DNA from: Desulfocarbo sp964620595 | GTDB lineage: Bacteria > Desulfobacterota > Desulfarculia > Desulfarculales > Desulfarculaceae | NCBI GenBank assembly: GCA_964620595.1 | Contig: CAZUHP010000009.1 | Span: forward strand, 1 to 64,000 | Length of the DNA: 64,000 nucleotides | Reading direction: 5' to 3' | Part shown: positions 7,164-15,423 of the stretch, piece by piece | Layout: every line of letters begins with the position of its first letter | How positions within the stretch are numbered: the first letter of the stretch is position 1 | Notes under the pieces: generated by a model | What the model was told of the DNA's origin: nothing | Seen by the model: only the letters and a program-made list of their open reading frames with translations | Database searches by the model: none | Made by a program: the position numbers and the translations under genes

Positions 7164-7723
7164 TGGCCCGGCCTTGGTCCCTCACCCGCGGCCCCGCGCC
7201 CTGGGCGGGGCCGCGGGTCCTGGGCGCGGTCCTCTTGCTGGGCCTGGGCCTGGGCTGCCCCCAGCCCGCCGCGGCTCACGGGGTGCGGCTCCAGGCCGGC
7301 ACGGGAACCGCGGTGGTGCTGCGGGCGGGCTATGACAGCGGCGAGCCCATGAGCTTCGCCCGGGTGCGGGTGCTGGCCCCTGACGGCCGGACCCACCAAA
7401 AGGGCAATGCCGACGCCAAGGGCTGCTTCGCCTTCGTGGCGGACCGCCCGGGCAAGTGGCTGCTCGTGGTGGAAGACGGCATGGGCCACCGGGGCGAGCT
7501 TGCCTGGCAACAAACCAGCCAGGCCGGCCGCCAAGGTCCCGCCCCCCCCGTCGCCCCCCCCGTCGCTCCCCCCGTCGCTCCCCCCGCCCCCCCCGTCGCC
7601 ACCCCGTCCCCCCCGTCGTCCCCCTTGTGGGTGCGGGTGGGCTGGGGCCTGGGGTTCATCTTCTGGCTCTGGGGCCTGGCCTTTTGGTGGCAGGGCCGGC
7701 GCCGGCAAAGGGCGGGGCCGTGA
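7163..7723 (+). CDS. NikL-like secreted membrane-anchored protein with proline linker
   Basis: A 186-residue protein whose ATG shares its A with the stop codon of the NikK-like gene. An N-terminal signal peptide probably ends in PAAA, again exposing His (HGVRLQ). The domain with RVLAPDG, KGNADAKGCFAFVADRPGKW and EDGMGHRGEL is typical of NikL, the accessory protein of ECF nickel transporters. A proline/valine/alanine linker (about residues 122-150) is encoded by repeated C-runs and GTCGCC units, the same repeat seen between genes elsewhere here. A single membrane helix (about 154-175) and a basic cytoplasmic tail end the protein. A role in metal uptake is inferred from the family. Confidence 0.7.
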   Translation: MARPWSLTRGPAPWAGPRVLGAVLLLGLGLGCPQPAAAHGVRLQAGTGTAVVLRAGYDSGEPMSFARVRVLAPDGRTHQKGNADAKGCFAFVADRPGKWLLVVEDGMGHRGELAWQQTSQAGRQGPAPPVAPPVAPPVAPPAPPVATPSPPSSPLWVRVGWGLGFIFWLWGLAFWWQGRRRQRAGP

Positions 7724-7835
7724 TTTTGCGGGAGAAAAAATGCCGGCGGTTAGTGTATGATTATGGTCACGACAGCTCCGGTCCCGACCAGAGCGCTTGC
7801 CCCCAACCCCGTCATCCGCGAGGCAGTGCGCCAGC

Positions 7836-8957
7836 ATGACACCCGACCACCGGCCAGGCCAGAGCATGGAGATCTCGGAGCAGGATTGGTACCGCTTCGT
7901 GCTCGACGGCCTGCCGGTGGGCGTCATCACCGTGGACCCCCACCGCCGGGTCACCTATCTCAACCAACTGGCCCAGGAGCTTTCCGGCTGGAGCGAGGCC
8001 GAGGCCCTGGGCCGCTACTGCGGCGAGGTGCTGCGCGGCGGCCAGTGCGGCCTGAAATGCCCCCTGTTGTCGGTGCTCTCCAGCCGCAAGACATCCATCA
8101 CCCTGCGCTCCACCATAACCAACCGCCAGGGAGAGACCATACCCGTGCATTTCCGCATCGTGGGGTTGTTCTCCGCCTCGGGCGAGCTGGTGGGGGCGGT
8201 GGAGGCCTTCTACGACATCAGCCAGCGGGTGGCCCTGGAGGAGGAGCGGGAAAAGACCCTGTCCTTCTTTGCCCACGACATGAAATCCCCCCTGGTGAGC
8301 GCGGCGGGCTTCATGAACCGGCTGCTGGCCGGCAAGGCCGGGGAGTTGAGCCCCAAGCAGCGCTCCTACCTGGAGATCGTGCTGCAAGAGCTGAAGCGGG
8401 TGCAGTCCCTGGTGATCGACTACCTGGACGTGGTGCGCCTGGGCACCAAGCACGCGGAGCTGGCCCTGGAGCCCCTGGACCTGGCCCAGAGCCTGCGGGA
8501 GCTGGCCAGGCCCTACGGTGAGCGGGCCCGGGAAAAGGGCCTGGAGTGGAAGCTGGACATCAAGGGCGAGCTGCCCCCCTTGCAGGCCGACGCCCGGCGT
8601 CTGGGCCGGGTGTTCGCCAATCTTTTCGACAACGCGATCAAGTTCACCGACCAGGGGGAGGTGGAGGTGGTCTGCGTCCAGGAGCCGGCCGGCTTCATCC
8701 GGGTGGAGGTATGCGACCAGGGGCCGGGGCTCAGCCCCCAGGACCTGGAGTCCTTGTTCTCGCCCTTTTTCCGCGGCTCGGCGGCCAAGGGGGTGGAGGG
8801 CACCGGCCTGGGCCTGGCCGCGGTCAAGGCCATCGTGGCAGCCCACGGCGGGGAGGTCTCCGCCCGCAACCGCGCGGCCGGCGGCGCCTGCTTCGAGGTG
8901 CGGCTGCCGGTCTCCCCTGCCCAGGCCGACACCCACCCCCCGCCAGGGGCCCCCTGA
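7836..8957 (+). CDS. PAS-domain sensor histidine kinase, soluble
   Basis: A 373-residue protein from the ATG at 7836 (an ATG at 7866 is also possible). A PAS domain (about 16-135) carries a cysteine triad C62, C71 and C75 (C-x8-C-x3-C) ending in CPLL, a pattern frequent in PAS domains of anaerobes that could bind metal or sense redox. The kinase core has the H-box FFAHDMKSPL with His147, the N-box DNAIKF (Asn266), DQGPGLS and GTGLGL. No membrane segment is visible, so it should sense a cytoplasmic signal. No response regulator gene is adjacent, so it is an orphan. It ends before a bidirectional hairpin. Confidence 0.85.
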   Translation: MTPDHRPGQSMEISEQDWYRFVLDGLPVGVITVDPHRRVTYLNQLAQELSGWSEAEALGRYCGEVLRGGQCGLKCPLLSVLSSRKTSITLRSTITNRQGETIPVHFRIVGLFSASGELVGAVEAFYDISQRVALEEEREKTLSFFAHDMKSPLVSAAGFMNRLLAGKAGELSPKQRSYLEIVLQELKRVQSLVIDYLDVVRLGTKHAELALEPLDLAQSLRELARPYGERAREKGLEWKLDIKGELPPLQADARRLGRVFANLFDNAIKFTDQGEVEVVCVQEPAGFIRVEVCDQGPGLSPQDLESLFSPFFRGSAAKGVEGTGLGLAAVKAIVAAHGGEVSARNRAAGGACFEVRLPVSPAQADTHPPPGAP

Positions 8958-8983
8958 ACCTGTTGCCGCGAATAGGGCAAAGA

Positions 8984-9013
8984 CAAAGGGCGCGCCACGG
9001 GGCGCGCCCCTTG
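8984..9013. terminator. Bidirectional terminator hairpin
   Basis: CAAAGGG-CGCGCC faces GGCGCGCCCCTTG around a short loop, giving A/T-flanked GC arms on both strands. It lies 27 bases after the histidine kinase stop and about 70 bases beyond the stop of the converging Fe-S oxidoreductase gene. Confidence 0.6.
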
Positions 9014-9081
9014 TGCCTGGGCAAGAGGTATTTGGGAGGGGAGAGCCCCGGCGGGCCGGGGCTTCCCCTTGGCGGTTCTGC

Positions 9082-10227
9082 TTACAGGCTCTGGGCCACG
9101 ATCTCGGCCACGTCCAGCACCTGGATCTTCTCGTCCAGGTTCTCGCCCTTGGCGCTGTCGGTGAGCATGCTTATGCAGTAGGGGCAGCAGGTGGCCACCA
9201 CCTCGGCGCCCTTGGCGTCGGCCTGGCGTATCTTGTGGGTGGAGAAGCGCTGCTCGGGCTCGGTCTCCATCCACAGCCGGCCGCCGCCGCCGCCGCAGCA
9301 CAGGGCCTGCTTGCGGTTGCGGTCGTACTCCAGAAGCTCCACCCCGGGCACGCTGGCCAGTATCTGGCGGGGCTCCTCGTACACCTCGGAATGGCGGCCC
9401 AGGTAGCAGGGGTCGTGGTAGATGACCTTCTTGGCGAACTCGCCGGAGGGCTTGATCTTGCCCTCGTCGATGAGCTGCTTCAGGAGCTGGGTGTAATGCA
9501 CCACCTCCACCTCGGAGCCCAGCTCGGGGTACTCCTGGGAGAAGGTCACATAGCTGTGGGGGCTGGTGGTGACGATCTTCTTCACGCCCTTGTCGGCCCA
9601 CAGCTTGATGTTCTTCTCGGCCAGGCTGGCGAACTGCTCCTCGTCGCCCATCTTGCGCAGGGCCTCGCCGCAGCAGCGCTCCTCGTTGCCGATGATGCCG
9701 AAGCTGACCCCGGCGGCGGAGAGGATCTTGACCATGGCCTTGGCGATCTGCTGGGAGCGCTTCTCATAGGCGCTGGTGCAGCACACGAAGAGCAGGTACT
9801 CCTGGGAGCCGTCGAAGCGGGGGACATCCAGGCCCTCGGTCCAGGCCTCGCGCTTGTCCGCCGGCTCGGACCAGGGGTTCCCGTTGGAGTGGATGGAGCC
9901 CATGATGGGCCGCAGGCTGGGCGGCGTGGCGCCGGACTCGGCGATCATGGCCCGCATGGCCCTCACCACGTCGATGATCTTGACCTGGCGCGGGCAGTTG
10001 ACCACGCAGAGCTTGCAGGTGGTGCAGGCGTACAGGATCTCGTCGGACTCGAAGCCCTCCAGGCCCATCTGGGCCATGCGCATGAGCTTACGGGTGCGGA
10101 AGGGGCTTTCCACCTCGGGCCAGGGACACAGGCCGGAGCAGAGGCCGCACTGCATGCACTGGTAGAGGGTATCGCCTCCCATCAGGGCGATGGCCTCGGA
10201 AACCTCCAGGAACGGCGTGAGGGACAT
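9082..10227 (-). CDS. HdrD/GlpC-like (Fe-S)-binding oxidoreductase with two CCG domains
   Basis: A 381-residue protein with AGGAGA 8 bases before its ATG. Two ferredoxin-type [4Fe-4S] motifs open it: C24-C27-C30-C34 (CMQCGLCSGLCP) and C68-C71-C74-C78 (CTTCKLCVVNCP). Two cysteine-rich CCG domains follow (FVCCTS...ERCCGEAL, then DPCYLGR...LCCGGGGGR...CCPYC). This is the layout of the catalytic Fe-S subunit of heterodisulfide reductases (HdrD, or fused HdrC and HdrB) and of related electron-transfer subunits tied to ETF or lactate/glycolate oxidation. It stands alone here, so the physiological partner is unknown. ETF and acyl-CoA dehydrogenases elsewhere in the window make an electron path to or from menaquinone plausible. 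Confidence 0.85.
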   Translation of the reverse strand: MSLTPFLEVSEAIALMGGDTLYQCMQCGLCSGLCPWPEVESPFRTRKLMRMAQMGLEGFESDEILYACTTCKLCVVNCPRQVKIIDVVRAMRAMIAESGATPPSLRPIMGSIHSNGNPWSEPADKREAWTEGLDVPRFDGSQEYLLFVCCTSAYEKRSQQIAKAMVKILSAAGVSFGIIGNEERCCGEALRKMGDEEQFASLAEKNIKLWADKGVKKIVTTSPHSYVTFSQEYPELGSEVEVVHYTQLLKQLIDEGKIKPSGEFAKKVIYHDPCYLGRHSEVYEEPRQILASVPGVELLEYDRNRKQALCCGGGGGRLWMETEPEQRFSTHKIRQADAKGAEVVATCCPYCISMLTDSAKGENLDEKIQVLDVAEIVAQSL

Positions 10228-10386
10228 TTGGATTATCTCCTTGCAATTACAGGAAAACAGCTAGGCAAGCCCAAAAAAAGGGCACTCCCTTCCACTCTGT
10301 TCGCGGGTGCCGTCATTCTGCTTAACACCAAGCCAGGGGGGTGTCAAGTGCGGGGTGGGCAAAAAACGGTCAACCCCCAAGCCCAC

Positions 10387-11545
10387 TTAGGCGGTCCGGC
10401 CCTCCCCTTCCCCCTGCCCGGCCTCGGCCTGGGCCTGGGCCTCGCGGCCCTGGGCCCGCCAGAGGAGATAGCCCTGCACGAAGTTTTCCAGGTCGCCGTC
10501 CAGCACCGCGTCCACGTTGCCCATCTCCACCCCGGTGCGGTGGTCCTTGACCAGGCGGTAGGGGGCCAGCACATAGGAGCGTATCTGGCTGCCCCAGGCG
10601 ATCTCCTGGTGGGAGTCGTGTATCTTCTGCTTCTCCTCCTCGCGCTTGGCCAGCTCCATCTCGTAGAGCCTGGCCTTGAGCACCTTGAGGGCGATCTCCT
10701 TGTTGCGGTGCTGGCTCTTCTCGTTCTGGCAGGACACCACCACCCCGGTGGGCAGGTGGGTGATACGCACCGCCGAGGAGGTCTTGTTAACGTGCTGGCC
10801 GCCGGCGCCCGAGGCGCGGAACACGTCTATGCGCAGGTCCGCCTCGTTGATCTCGATCTCGATGTCCTCGTCCACCTGGGGCGAGACATAGACCGAGGCG
10901 AACGCGGTGTGGCGGCGGTGGCTGGCGTCAAAGGGGCTGATCCGCACCAGGCGGTGGATGCCGCTCTCGCCCTTGAGGAGCCCGTAGGCCTGGAAACCGT
11001 TTATCTCCAGGGTGGCGCTCTTGATGCCCGCCTCGTCGCCCTCCTGCAAGTCCAACAGGCGCACCTCGAAACCGCGGCGCTCGGCAAAGCGGGTGTACTG
11101 GCGCAGGAGCATCTCGGCCCAGTCCTGGGCGTCGGTGCCGCCGGCGCCGGCATTTATGGCCAGGATGGCGCTGCGGCCGTCGTCGGGCTCGCCCAGCAGG
11201 CGGGCGGTCTCCAGTTGCAGCAAGCCGGCCTCGATGGCGGCCAGGGAGGCCTGCACCTCCTTGGCGGTGGCGCGGTCGTCCTCCTCGACGGCCAGCTCCA
11301 GGAGCACCTCCGCGTCCTCCAGCTTGGCCAGCATGCGTTCATGGGCGGCCAGGGATTGCTCCAGCTCGGTGCGCTCCTTGCTCACCGCCTTGGCCGTGTC
11401 GGGATCGTCCCAGAAGCCGGGGGCGGCCATGAGCTTGTCCAGCTCGGCCAGGCGCCGGCGCTTGGCAGCGGGGTCAAAGATGCTCTCCGATCACGTCCAG
11501 CCGTTGCCGCAGGGCCTGCAAGGACTCCTTGATATCCTCGAACAT
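10387..11545 (-). CDS. prfB: Peptide chain release factor 2, with programmed +1 frameshift
   Basis: RF2 terminates translation at UGA and UAA. The gene is in two frames. An ATG at 11545 (AAGGAGG upstream) opens 23 codons ending in GAG CAT CTT and an in-frame TGA at 11476-11474. The next frame begins at GAC (11475) and continues through DPAAKRRRLAELDKL to the end. CTT TGA C is the classic RF2 slip site, and GGAGAG just upstream serves as the stimulating Shine-Dalgarno-like element. The joined product is about 385 residues. It has the GGQ loop (GAGGQHVNK) and, in place of the SPF anticodon loop, the visible motif ISPFDASHRRH. The C terminus has a long Glu/Ala/Gln-rich tail. Confidence 0.95.
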
Positions 11546-11621
11546 CTCCCAAGACCTCCTTAGCCTGTTCCATAGCCCGGCCGGGCCGGGCCTCGCCTTC
11601 CGGGTACCAGGACCAACTATA

Positions 11622-13262
11622 TCATGCCTGGCGCGGGCTGCACCCCGGCCGCCGCCGGCGCCCGCGCAGCCAGGCCCAGGCAGCGGCGGCCAGCACCAGG
11701 GCCAGGGCCCCAGGGCCCAGGATCTCGCCGTGGCGGGTGTAGAAGGTGAGCCCGCCCATGAGCGGCAGGTCGCGGCTGGCCAGGGCCTCCTCGAACAGCC
11801 CGGTGGTCTGCACCATGTCCCCGTCGGGCAGCACGAAGCCGCTGATGCCGGTGTTGGCCGCCCGGGCGCAGGCCCGGCGGTTCTCCACGCTGCGCAGGGC
11901 CAGGTGGCTCATGTGCTGGGCGCTGGCCCCGGTGCGGCCGTACCAGGCGTCGTTGGTCTGGTTCACCAGGAGGCGGGCGCCCATGAGGGCCTGGGCCCGG
12001 GCCAGCTCGGGAAAGATGGACTCGTAGCAGATGAGGGGCCCCACCTTCACCCCGGCCACCTCCAGGGTGTCGCCCTGCTTGCCGGGCAGGAAGTTGTCGC
12101 TGGTGATGGCCAGGGCGCGCACGAAAAAGAGGACCTTCTCCAGGGGCACGTACTCGCCGAAAGGCACCAGGTGGACCTTGTCGTACCAGGCCGCCGGCCG
12201 GCCGTCGGGCCCCACCAGCCAGGAGCGGTTGGTGGGACGGGGGCGGCCCTCCTTGAGGCGGGAGCCCAGGGTGCCGGTGAGGATGTAGGCCCGCAGCTCC
12301 CTGGCCGCCCGCAGCACCAAAAAGCTCTCGCGGCCCTCTGCCATGAAGTAGAACGGCACCGCCGACTCCGGCCACACCACCAGCCAGGGCCGCTGCTCCA
12401 CCCGGGCGGCGGCCCGGCGGGTTAGCGCCAGGTGGCGCTCCAGGTTGCGCTGGCGGAGCTTGCGCTGCCAGAGTTCGGGCAGGGGGATGTTGGCCTGGAT
12501 CACGGTGGTCATGAGCCGGGGCGCGGCCCGGGCCTGGGCGCGCACCTCCTCCAGCCGGAGTTGGCCCCACAGCCCGCCGCCGGCCAGGATCAGCCCGGCC
12601 GCGCCCAGGGCCACCAGCTCGCGGCCGCCCAAGCGCCGCCTGGCGGCCAAGCCCAACAGGGCCCGGGCCAGGAGGGCGTTGACCAGCACCAGCCAGAAGG
12701 AGAGGCCGTGCACCCCCCAGATCTCGGCGCTCTGGATGAGGGGCAGCACGGGCACCAGGGCGTTGCCCAGGGGCAGCCAGGGAAAGCCGGTGAGCGCCAC
12801 CGCCCGCAGCCACTCCAGGCCCACCCAGGCCAGGGGCGCGCCCAGAAGCGGGCTCACCCCGGCCCGGCGCAGCAGGGCCACCAGGGCCGCGAAGGCGGCC
12901 AGGTACAGGGCCAGGATGGCGGCCAGGAGCAAGAGGGCGAACCCGGCCAGGGGCCAGGCCACCTGGCCATAGACCACCATGGCCACCAGGAGCCAATAGA
13001 GCTGGGCGAGGCCGAGGGCCAAGGCAAAGACAAAGCCCAGGCGGGCGGCCCGGGCCGGCGGCTGGCGCCAGCATTGCCACAGGAGCGGCACCAGCCCCAC
13101 CAGGGCCAGGGGCCAGAGGCCGTGGGGCGGAAAGGCAAGGGCCAGGGCCGCCCCTGCCAGGGCCATGGCCAGCACGGGCCGCCAGGAGTTGCCGGGGGAA
13201 GGTGCGCTCAAGGGCTGCTTACTCGGGTTGGGCCGGGGCCGGCGAGGGCAGGGTATGCACAT
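11622..13262 (-). CDS. lnt: Apolipoprotein N-acyltransferase
   Basis: Up to 546 residues. Lnt adds the third acyl chain to lipoproteins in the inner membrane. Six or so hydrophobic segments fill the first 230 residues, and a periplasmic nitrilase-type domain follows with the catalytic triad: Glu in WPESAVPFY, Lys in YDKVHLVPFGEY and Cys in ICYESIFPE. A final membrane helix precedes a basic tail. The ATG at 13262 makes the gene overlap the upstream CorC-like gene by 44 bases; the first 25 residues are proline-rich and atypical, so a later start (for example the TTG of LSAPSPG) is possible. The corC-lnt order is conserved in many proteobacteria. Confidence 0.9.
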   Translation of the reverse strand: MCIPCPRRPRPNPSKQPLSAPSPGNSWRPVLAMALAGAALALAFPPHGLWPLALVGLVPLLWQCWRQPPARAARLGFVFALALGLAQLYWLLVAMVVYGQVAWPLAGFALLLLAAILALYLAAFAALVALLRRAGVSPLLGAPLAWVGLEWLRAVALTGFPWLPLGNALVPVLPLIQSAEIWGVHGLSFWLVLVNALLARALLGLAARRRLGGRELVALGAAGLILAGGGLWGQLRLEEVRAQARAAPRLMTTVIQANIPLPELWQRKLRQRNLERHLALTRRAAARVEQRPWLVVWPESAVPFYFMAEGRESFLVLRAARELRAYILTGTLGSRLKEGRPRPTNRSWLVGPDGRPAAWYDKVHLVPFGEYVPLEKVLFFVRALAITSDNFLPGKQGDTLEVAGVKVGPLICYESIFPELARAQALMGARLLVNQTNDAWYGRTGASAQHMSHLALRSVENRRACARAANTGISGFVLPDGDMVQTTGLFEEALASRDLPLMGGLTFYTRHGEILGPGALALVLAAAAWAWLRGRRRRPGCSPRQA

Positions 13263-14106
13263 GCACCTGGGTCACCCGGCGGTCGTCCGCGCCGGTGACC
13301 ACCATGCGGACCGGGCCGTAGACCACTTCCTCCTGGGGGCGGGGCACCCGGCCCAGGAGGGTGGTGATGAAGCCGCCCACGGTCTCGAAGCGGCCCTCGG
13401 GCAGCGAGTCGGGCAGCTCCACCCCCAGGCGCTCGCCCAGCTCCTCGATCTCCAGGCGGCCCTCCACCAGGAGCGAGCCGTCGGCCTGCTCGGTGATCAG
13501 TTTCTCCTCCTGGTCGTACTCGTCCTCGATCTCGCCGACGATCTCCTCCAGCACGTCCTCCAGGGTCACCACCCCGGCGGTGCCGCCGTACTCGTCCACC
13601 ACCACCGCCAAATGCACCCGCCTGCGCCGGAAGGCGGTCATCAGCTCGTTCACCGGCATGGCCTGGGGCACGAAAAAGGGAGGCCGCATGATCTTTTCCA
13701 GGACCACCTCGTCCTCCTGGTTCCAGAAGGGCAGAAGGTCCTTGGCATGGATCAGGCCCACGATGTGGTCCGGGTCCTCGGAGTACACCGGGATGCGGGA
13801 ATGGCCCGACTCCACGATGACCTTTATGATGTCTTCCACCTTCGCCTCACGGGGGACCATGGCCAGGTCGGTGCGCGGCACCATGATCTGGTCGGCGGTG
13901 GTTTCGGAAAGATCGAGCACCGCCTCGATCATGTCGGCCTCCCGCTCGGAGATGAGCCCCTGGGCCTCTCCCTGGTCCACCAGGCCCTGGATCTCCTCCT
14001 CCAGCTCCTCGGAGGTGCTGGCGCGGTGGCCCATCAACAGCTTCTTGAGGCGATTGAACAGTCCCCGCCGTGAATCTGTGTCCAATCTCAGGCCATCCCT
14101 TCCCAA
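13219..14106 (-). CDS. CorC/HlyC-type protein with paired CBS domains
   Basis: About 295 residues if the TTG at 14106 is the start; a second TTG a few codons later (before DTDSRRG) is an alternative. It has two CBS domains (IMVPRTDLAMVP and IMRPPFFVPQAMPV, about residues 75-190), VVVDEYGGTAGVVTLEDVLEEIVGEI, and a C-terminal CorC_HlyC domain of FAD-binding-like fold. The DUF21 membrane domain of larger family members is absent, so this is the short, soluble YbeX type, linked in the literature to Mg/Co efflux and ribosome maturation. It sits directly upstream of lnt, as in E. coli. No ybeY or phoH homologue precedes it here. Confidence 0.85.
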   Translation of the reverse strand: MGRDGLRLDTDSRRGLFNRLKKLLMGHRASTSEELEEEIQGLVDQGEAQGLISEREADMIEAVLDLSETTADQIMVPRTDLAMVPREAKVEDIIKVIVESGHSRIPVYSEDPDHIVGLIHAKDLLPFWNQEDEVVLEKIMRPPFFVPQAMPVNELMTAFRRRRVHLAVVVDEYGGTAGVVTLEDVLEEIVGEIEDEYDQEEKLITEQADGSLLVEGRLEIEELGERLGVELPDSLPEGRFETVGGFITTLLGRVPRPQEEVVYGPVRMVVTGADDRRVTQVHVHTLPSPAPAQPE

Positions 14107-14190
14107 GACAAGGGCAAAAAGTCCGCGTGCAGGCCGCCGCGGGCAGGTCCGCGGGCAACTTTCCCGAATATTAGCCCAAAAAGCGGGAAC

Positions 14191-14219
14191 TTGACAAGTT
14201 CAGCCGGTGATCCTAAATA
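14191..14219 (+). promoter_or_regulatory. Sigma70-type promoter of the small proline-rich gene
   Basis: TTGACA at 14191-14196, a 17-base spacer, then TAAATA at 14214-14219. The ATG of the small gene is at 14242, so the leader would be very short. This is one of the two best promoter matches in the window. Confidence 0.75.
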
Positions 14220-14241
14220 TATAGACAGGAAGAGTGTAGAC

Positions 14242-14502
14242 ATGGCCATCGAGTTCGATCCGAGCACCAGCAGCTATTTCCAGACCGCCTACAGCGGCGA
14301 GGCGGTGGAGCGCCCGGCGACCGAGCCTCCGCCCCCCCCGCCGTCCCCGCCCCCCGAGGCTTCGGCGCCGCCCCCACCGCCCGAGGAGGAGCCACCTTTC
14401 GTGGACCTGCCGCCCCCTTCCCAGGACTCGGCCCTGCAGCCGGCCCAAAGCAGCTATCCCGGGGGCCTGACCGTGGGTTCCATCGTGGACGAGGTGGTGT
14501 AG
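14242..14502 (+). CDS. Small proline-rich protein of unknown function
   Basis: An 86-residue protein begun by ATG with AGGA 11 bases upstream. The N terminus is MAIEFDPSTSSYFQTAYSG. A central block of proline runs mixed with Glu, Ala and Ser (about residues 30-67) follows, and the end is hydrophobic (GGLTVGSIVDEVV). There is no signal peptide, membrane helix or cysteine. The gene has its own near-consensus promoter and its own terminator, so it is probably transcribed alone and strongly. I recognise no family. The proline block is encoded by C-rich DNA like the repeats found elsewhere in this window. Confidence 0.6.
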   Translation: MAIEFDPSTSSYFQTAYSGEAVERPATEPPPPPPSPPPEASAPPPPPEEEPPFVDLPPPSQDSALQPAQSSYPGGLTVGSIVDEVV

Positions 14503-14533
14503 CAGGGGTCTTATTCTGAATCCACATGGTCTG

Positions 14534-14559
14534 GCAGCCCAATGGAGGGCTGCTTTTTT
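14534..14559 (+). terminator. Rho-independent terminator
   Basis: GCAGCCC (14534-14540), loop AATGGA, GGGCTGC (14547-14553) and six T. It follows the small proline-rich gene by 31 bases and faces the end of mqnD on the other strand. Confidence 0.85.
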
Positions 14560-14583
14560 CTTGTGCCCACGCCCGGGACACCG

Positions 14584-15423
14584 CTACCAGGTGAGGTCCT
14601 GGCGGACCTGGGGCAGCAGGCCAGCCGCGCGGCCCCGCTCCAGCATGTGCTCCACTGCCCGCAGCCCCTCCGGGCCCAGCTCGCGGGTGAACTGGTTGAC
14701 GTAGAGCCCGATGTGCTGGGCCACCACCTCCTCCTCCATCTCCTGGGCATGGTCCAGCACGAAGCGCCGGGAGTCCCGGGGCCGGGCCCAGGCCTGCTCC
14801 ACGCTCTGGGCCAGGGCCTCTTCCAGGGCCAGGCCCAGGGCGGGCCCCAGGTCGCGGCGGGCGGCGATGCAGCCCAGGGGGATGGGCAGGCCGGTTTCCG
14901 CCTCCCACCACTGGCCCAAATCCACCAGGCTCTCCAGGCCCAGGCGGCCATAGGTGAAGCGTCCCTCGTGGATGATGAGGCCGGCGGCGAACTCTCCCCG
15001 GGCCACGGCGGGCATGACCTGGCTGAAGAGCATGGGCTCCACCCGGGGCGGCCGGCCCAGGTACAGGGCCAGGAGCAGGTGGGCGGTGGTGTAGCGGCCG
15101 GGCACCGCCACCGTGACCTGGGCCAGGTCGGCCGGCGCCCGGCCGGGCCGGGCCACCACCAGGGGTCCGCAGCCCCGGCCCAGGGCCGCGCCCGCGCGCA
15201 GCAGGGCGTAGCGGTCCAGCACGTGGGCCAGGGCGTGGAAGGAGAGCTTGGTCAGCTCCAACTCGGCGGCCAGGGCCCGGCGGTTCAATTCCTCCACGTC
15301 GGCCAGCACCGGCTCAATGGCCAGGCCCGGCACCGCCACCCGGCCCCTTGCCAGGGCGTGAAAGGCAAAGGTGTCGTTGGGGCAAGGCGAAAACCCGAAG
15401 CGTATGGCCCGCGCCGCGCTCAT
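14584..15423 (-). CDS. mqnD: 1,4-dihydroxy-6-naphthoate synthase (menaquinone, futalosine pathway)
   Basis: A 279-residue enzyme that converts cyclic dehypoxanthine futalosine to 1,4-dihydroxy-6-naphthoate. The family signature FSPCPNDTFAFHAL is near the N terminus, followed by TKLSFHALAHV, VAVPGRYTTAHLLLAL and LIIHEGRFTYGRLGLE, a periplasmic-binding-protein-like fold. The ATG overlaps the mqnB stop as ATGA, so the two are translationally coupled. The earlier enzymes MqnE and MqnC are encoded at 57-59 kb in the same orientation. MqnA is not in the window. Confidence 0.9.
   Translation of the reverse strand: MSAARAIRFGFSPCPNDTFAFHALARGRVAVPGLAIEPVLADVEELNRRALAAELELTKLSFHALAHVLDRYALLRAGAALGRGCGPLVVARPGRAPADLAQVTVAVPGRYTTAHLLLALYLGRPPRVEPMLFSQVMPAVARGEFAAGLIIHEGRFTYGRLGLESLVDLGQWWEAETGLPIPLGCIAARRDLGPALGLALEEALAQSVEQAWARPRDSRRFVLDHAQEMEEEVVAQHIGLYVNQFTRELGPEGLRAVEHMLERGRAAGLLPQVRQDLTW

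Noticed and set aside
8518..11532. A 1004-codon open frame on the plus strand across the Hdr-like gene and prfB
   Set aside because: It is a high-GC shadow of two real minus-strand genes and has repetitive Gly/Leu/His composition with no motif.
11430..11545. The frame change at the start of prfB as a sequencing error or pseudogene
   Set aside because: CTT TGA C with an upstream GGAGAG is the known RF2 programmed frameshift, and both frames read as RF2.
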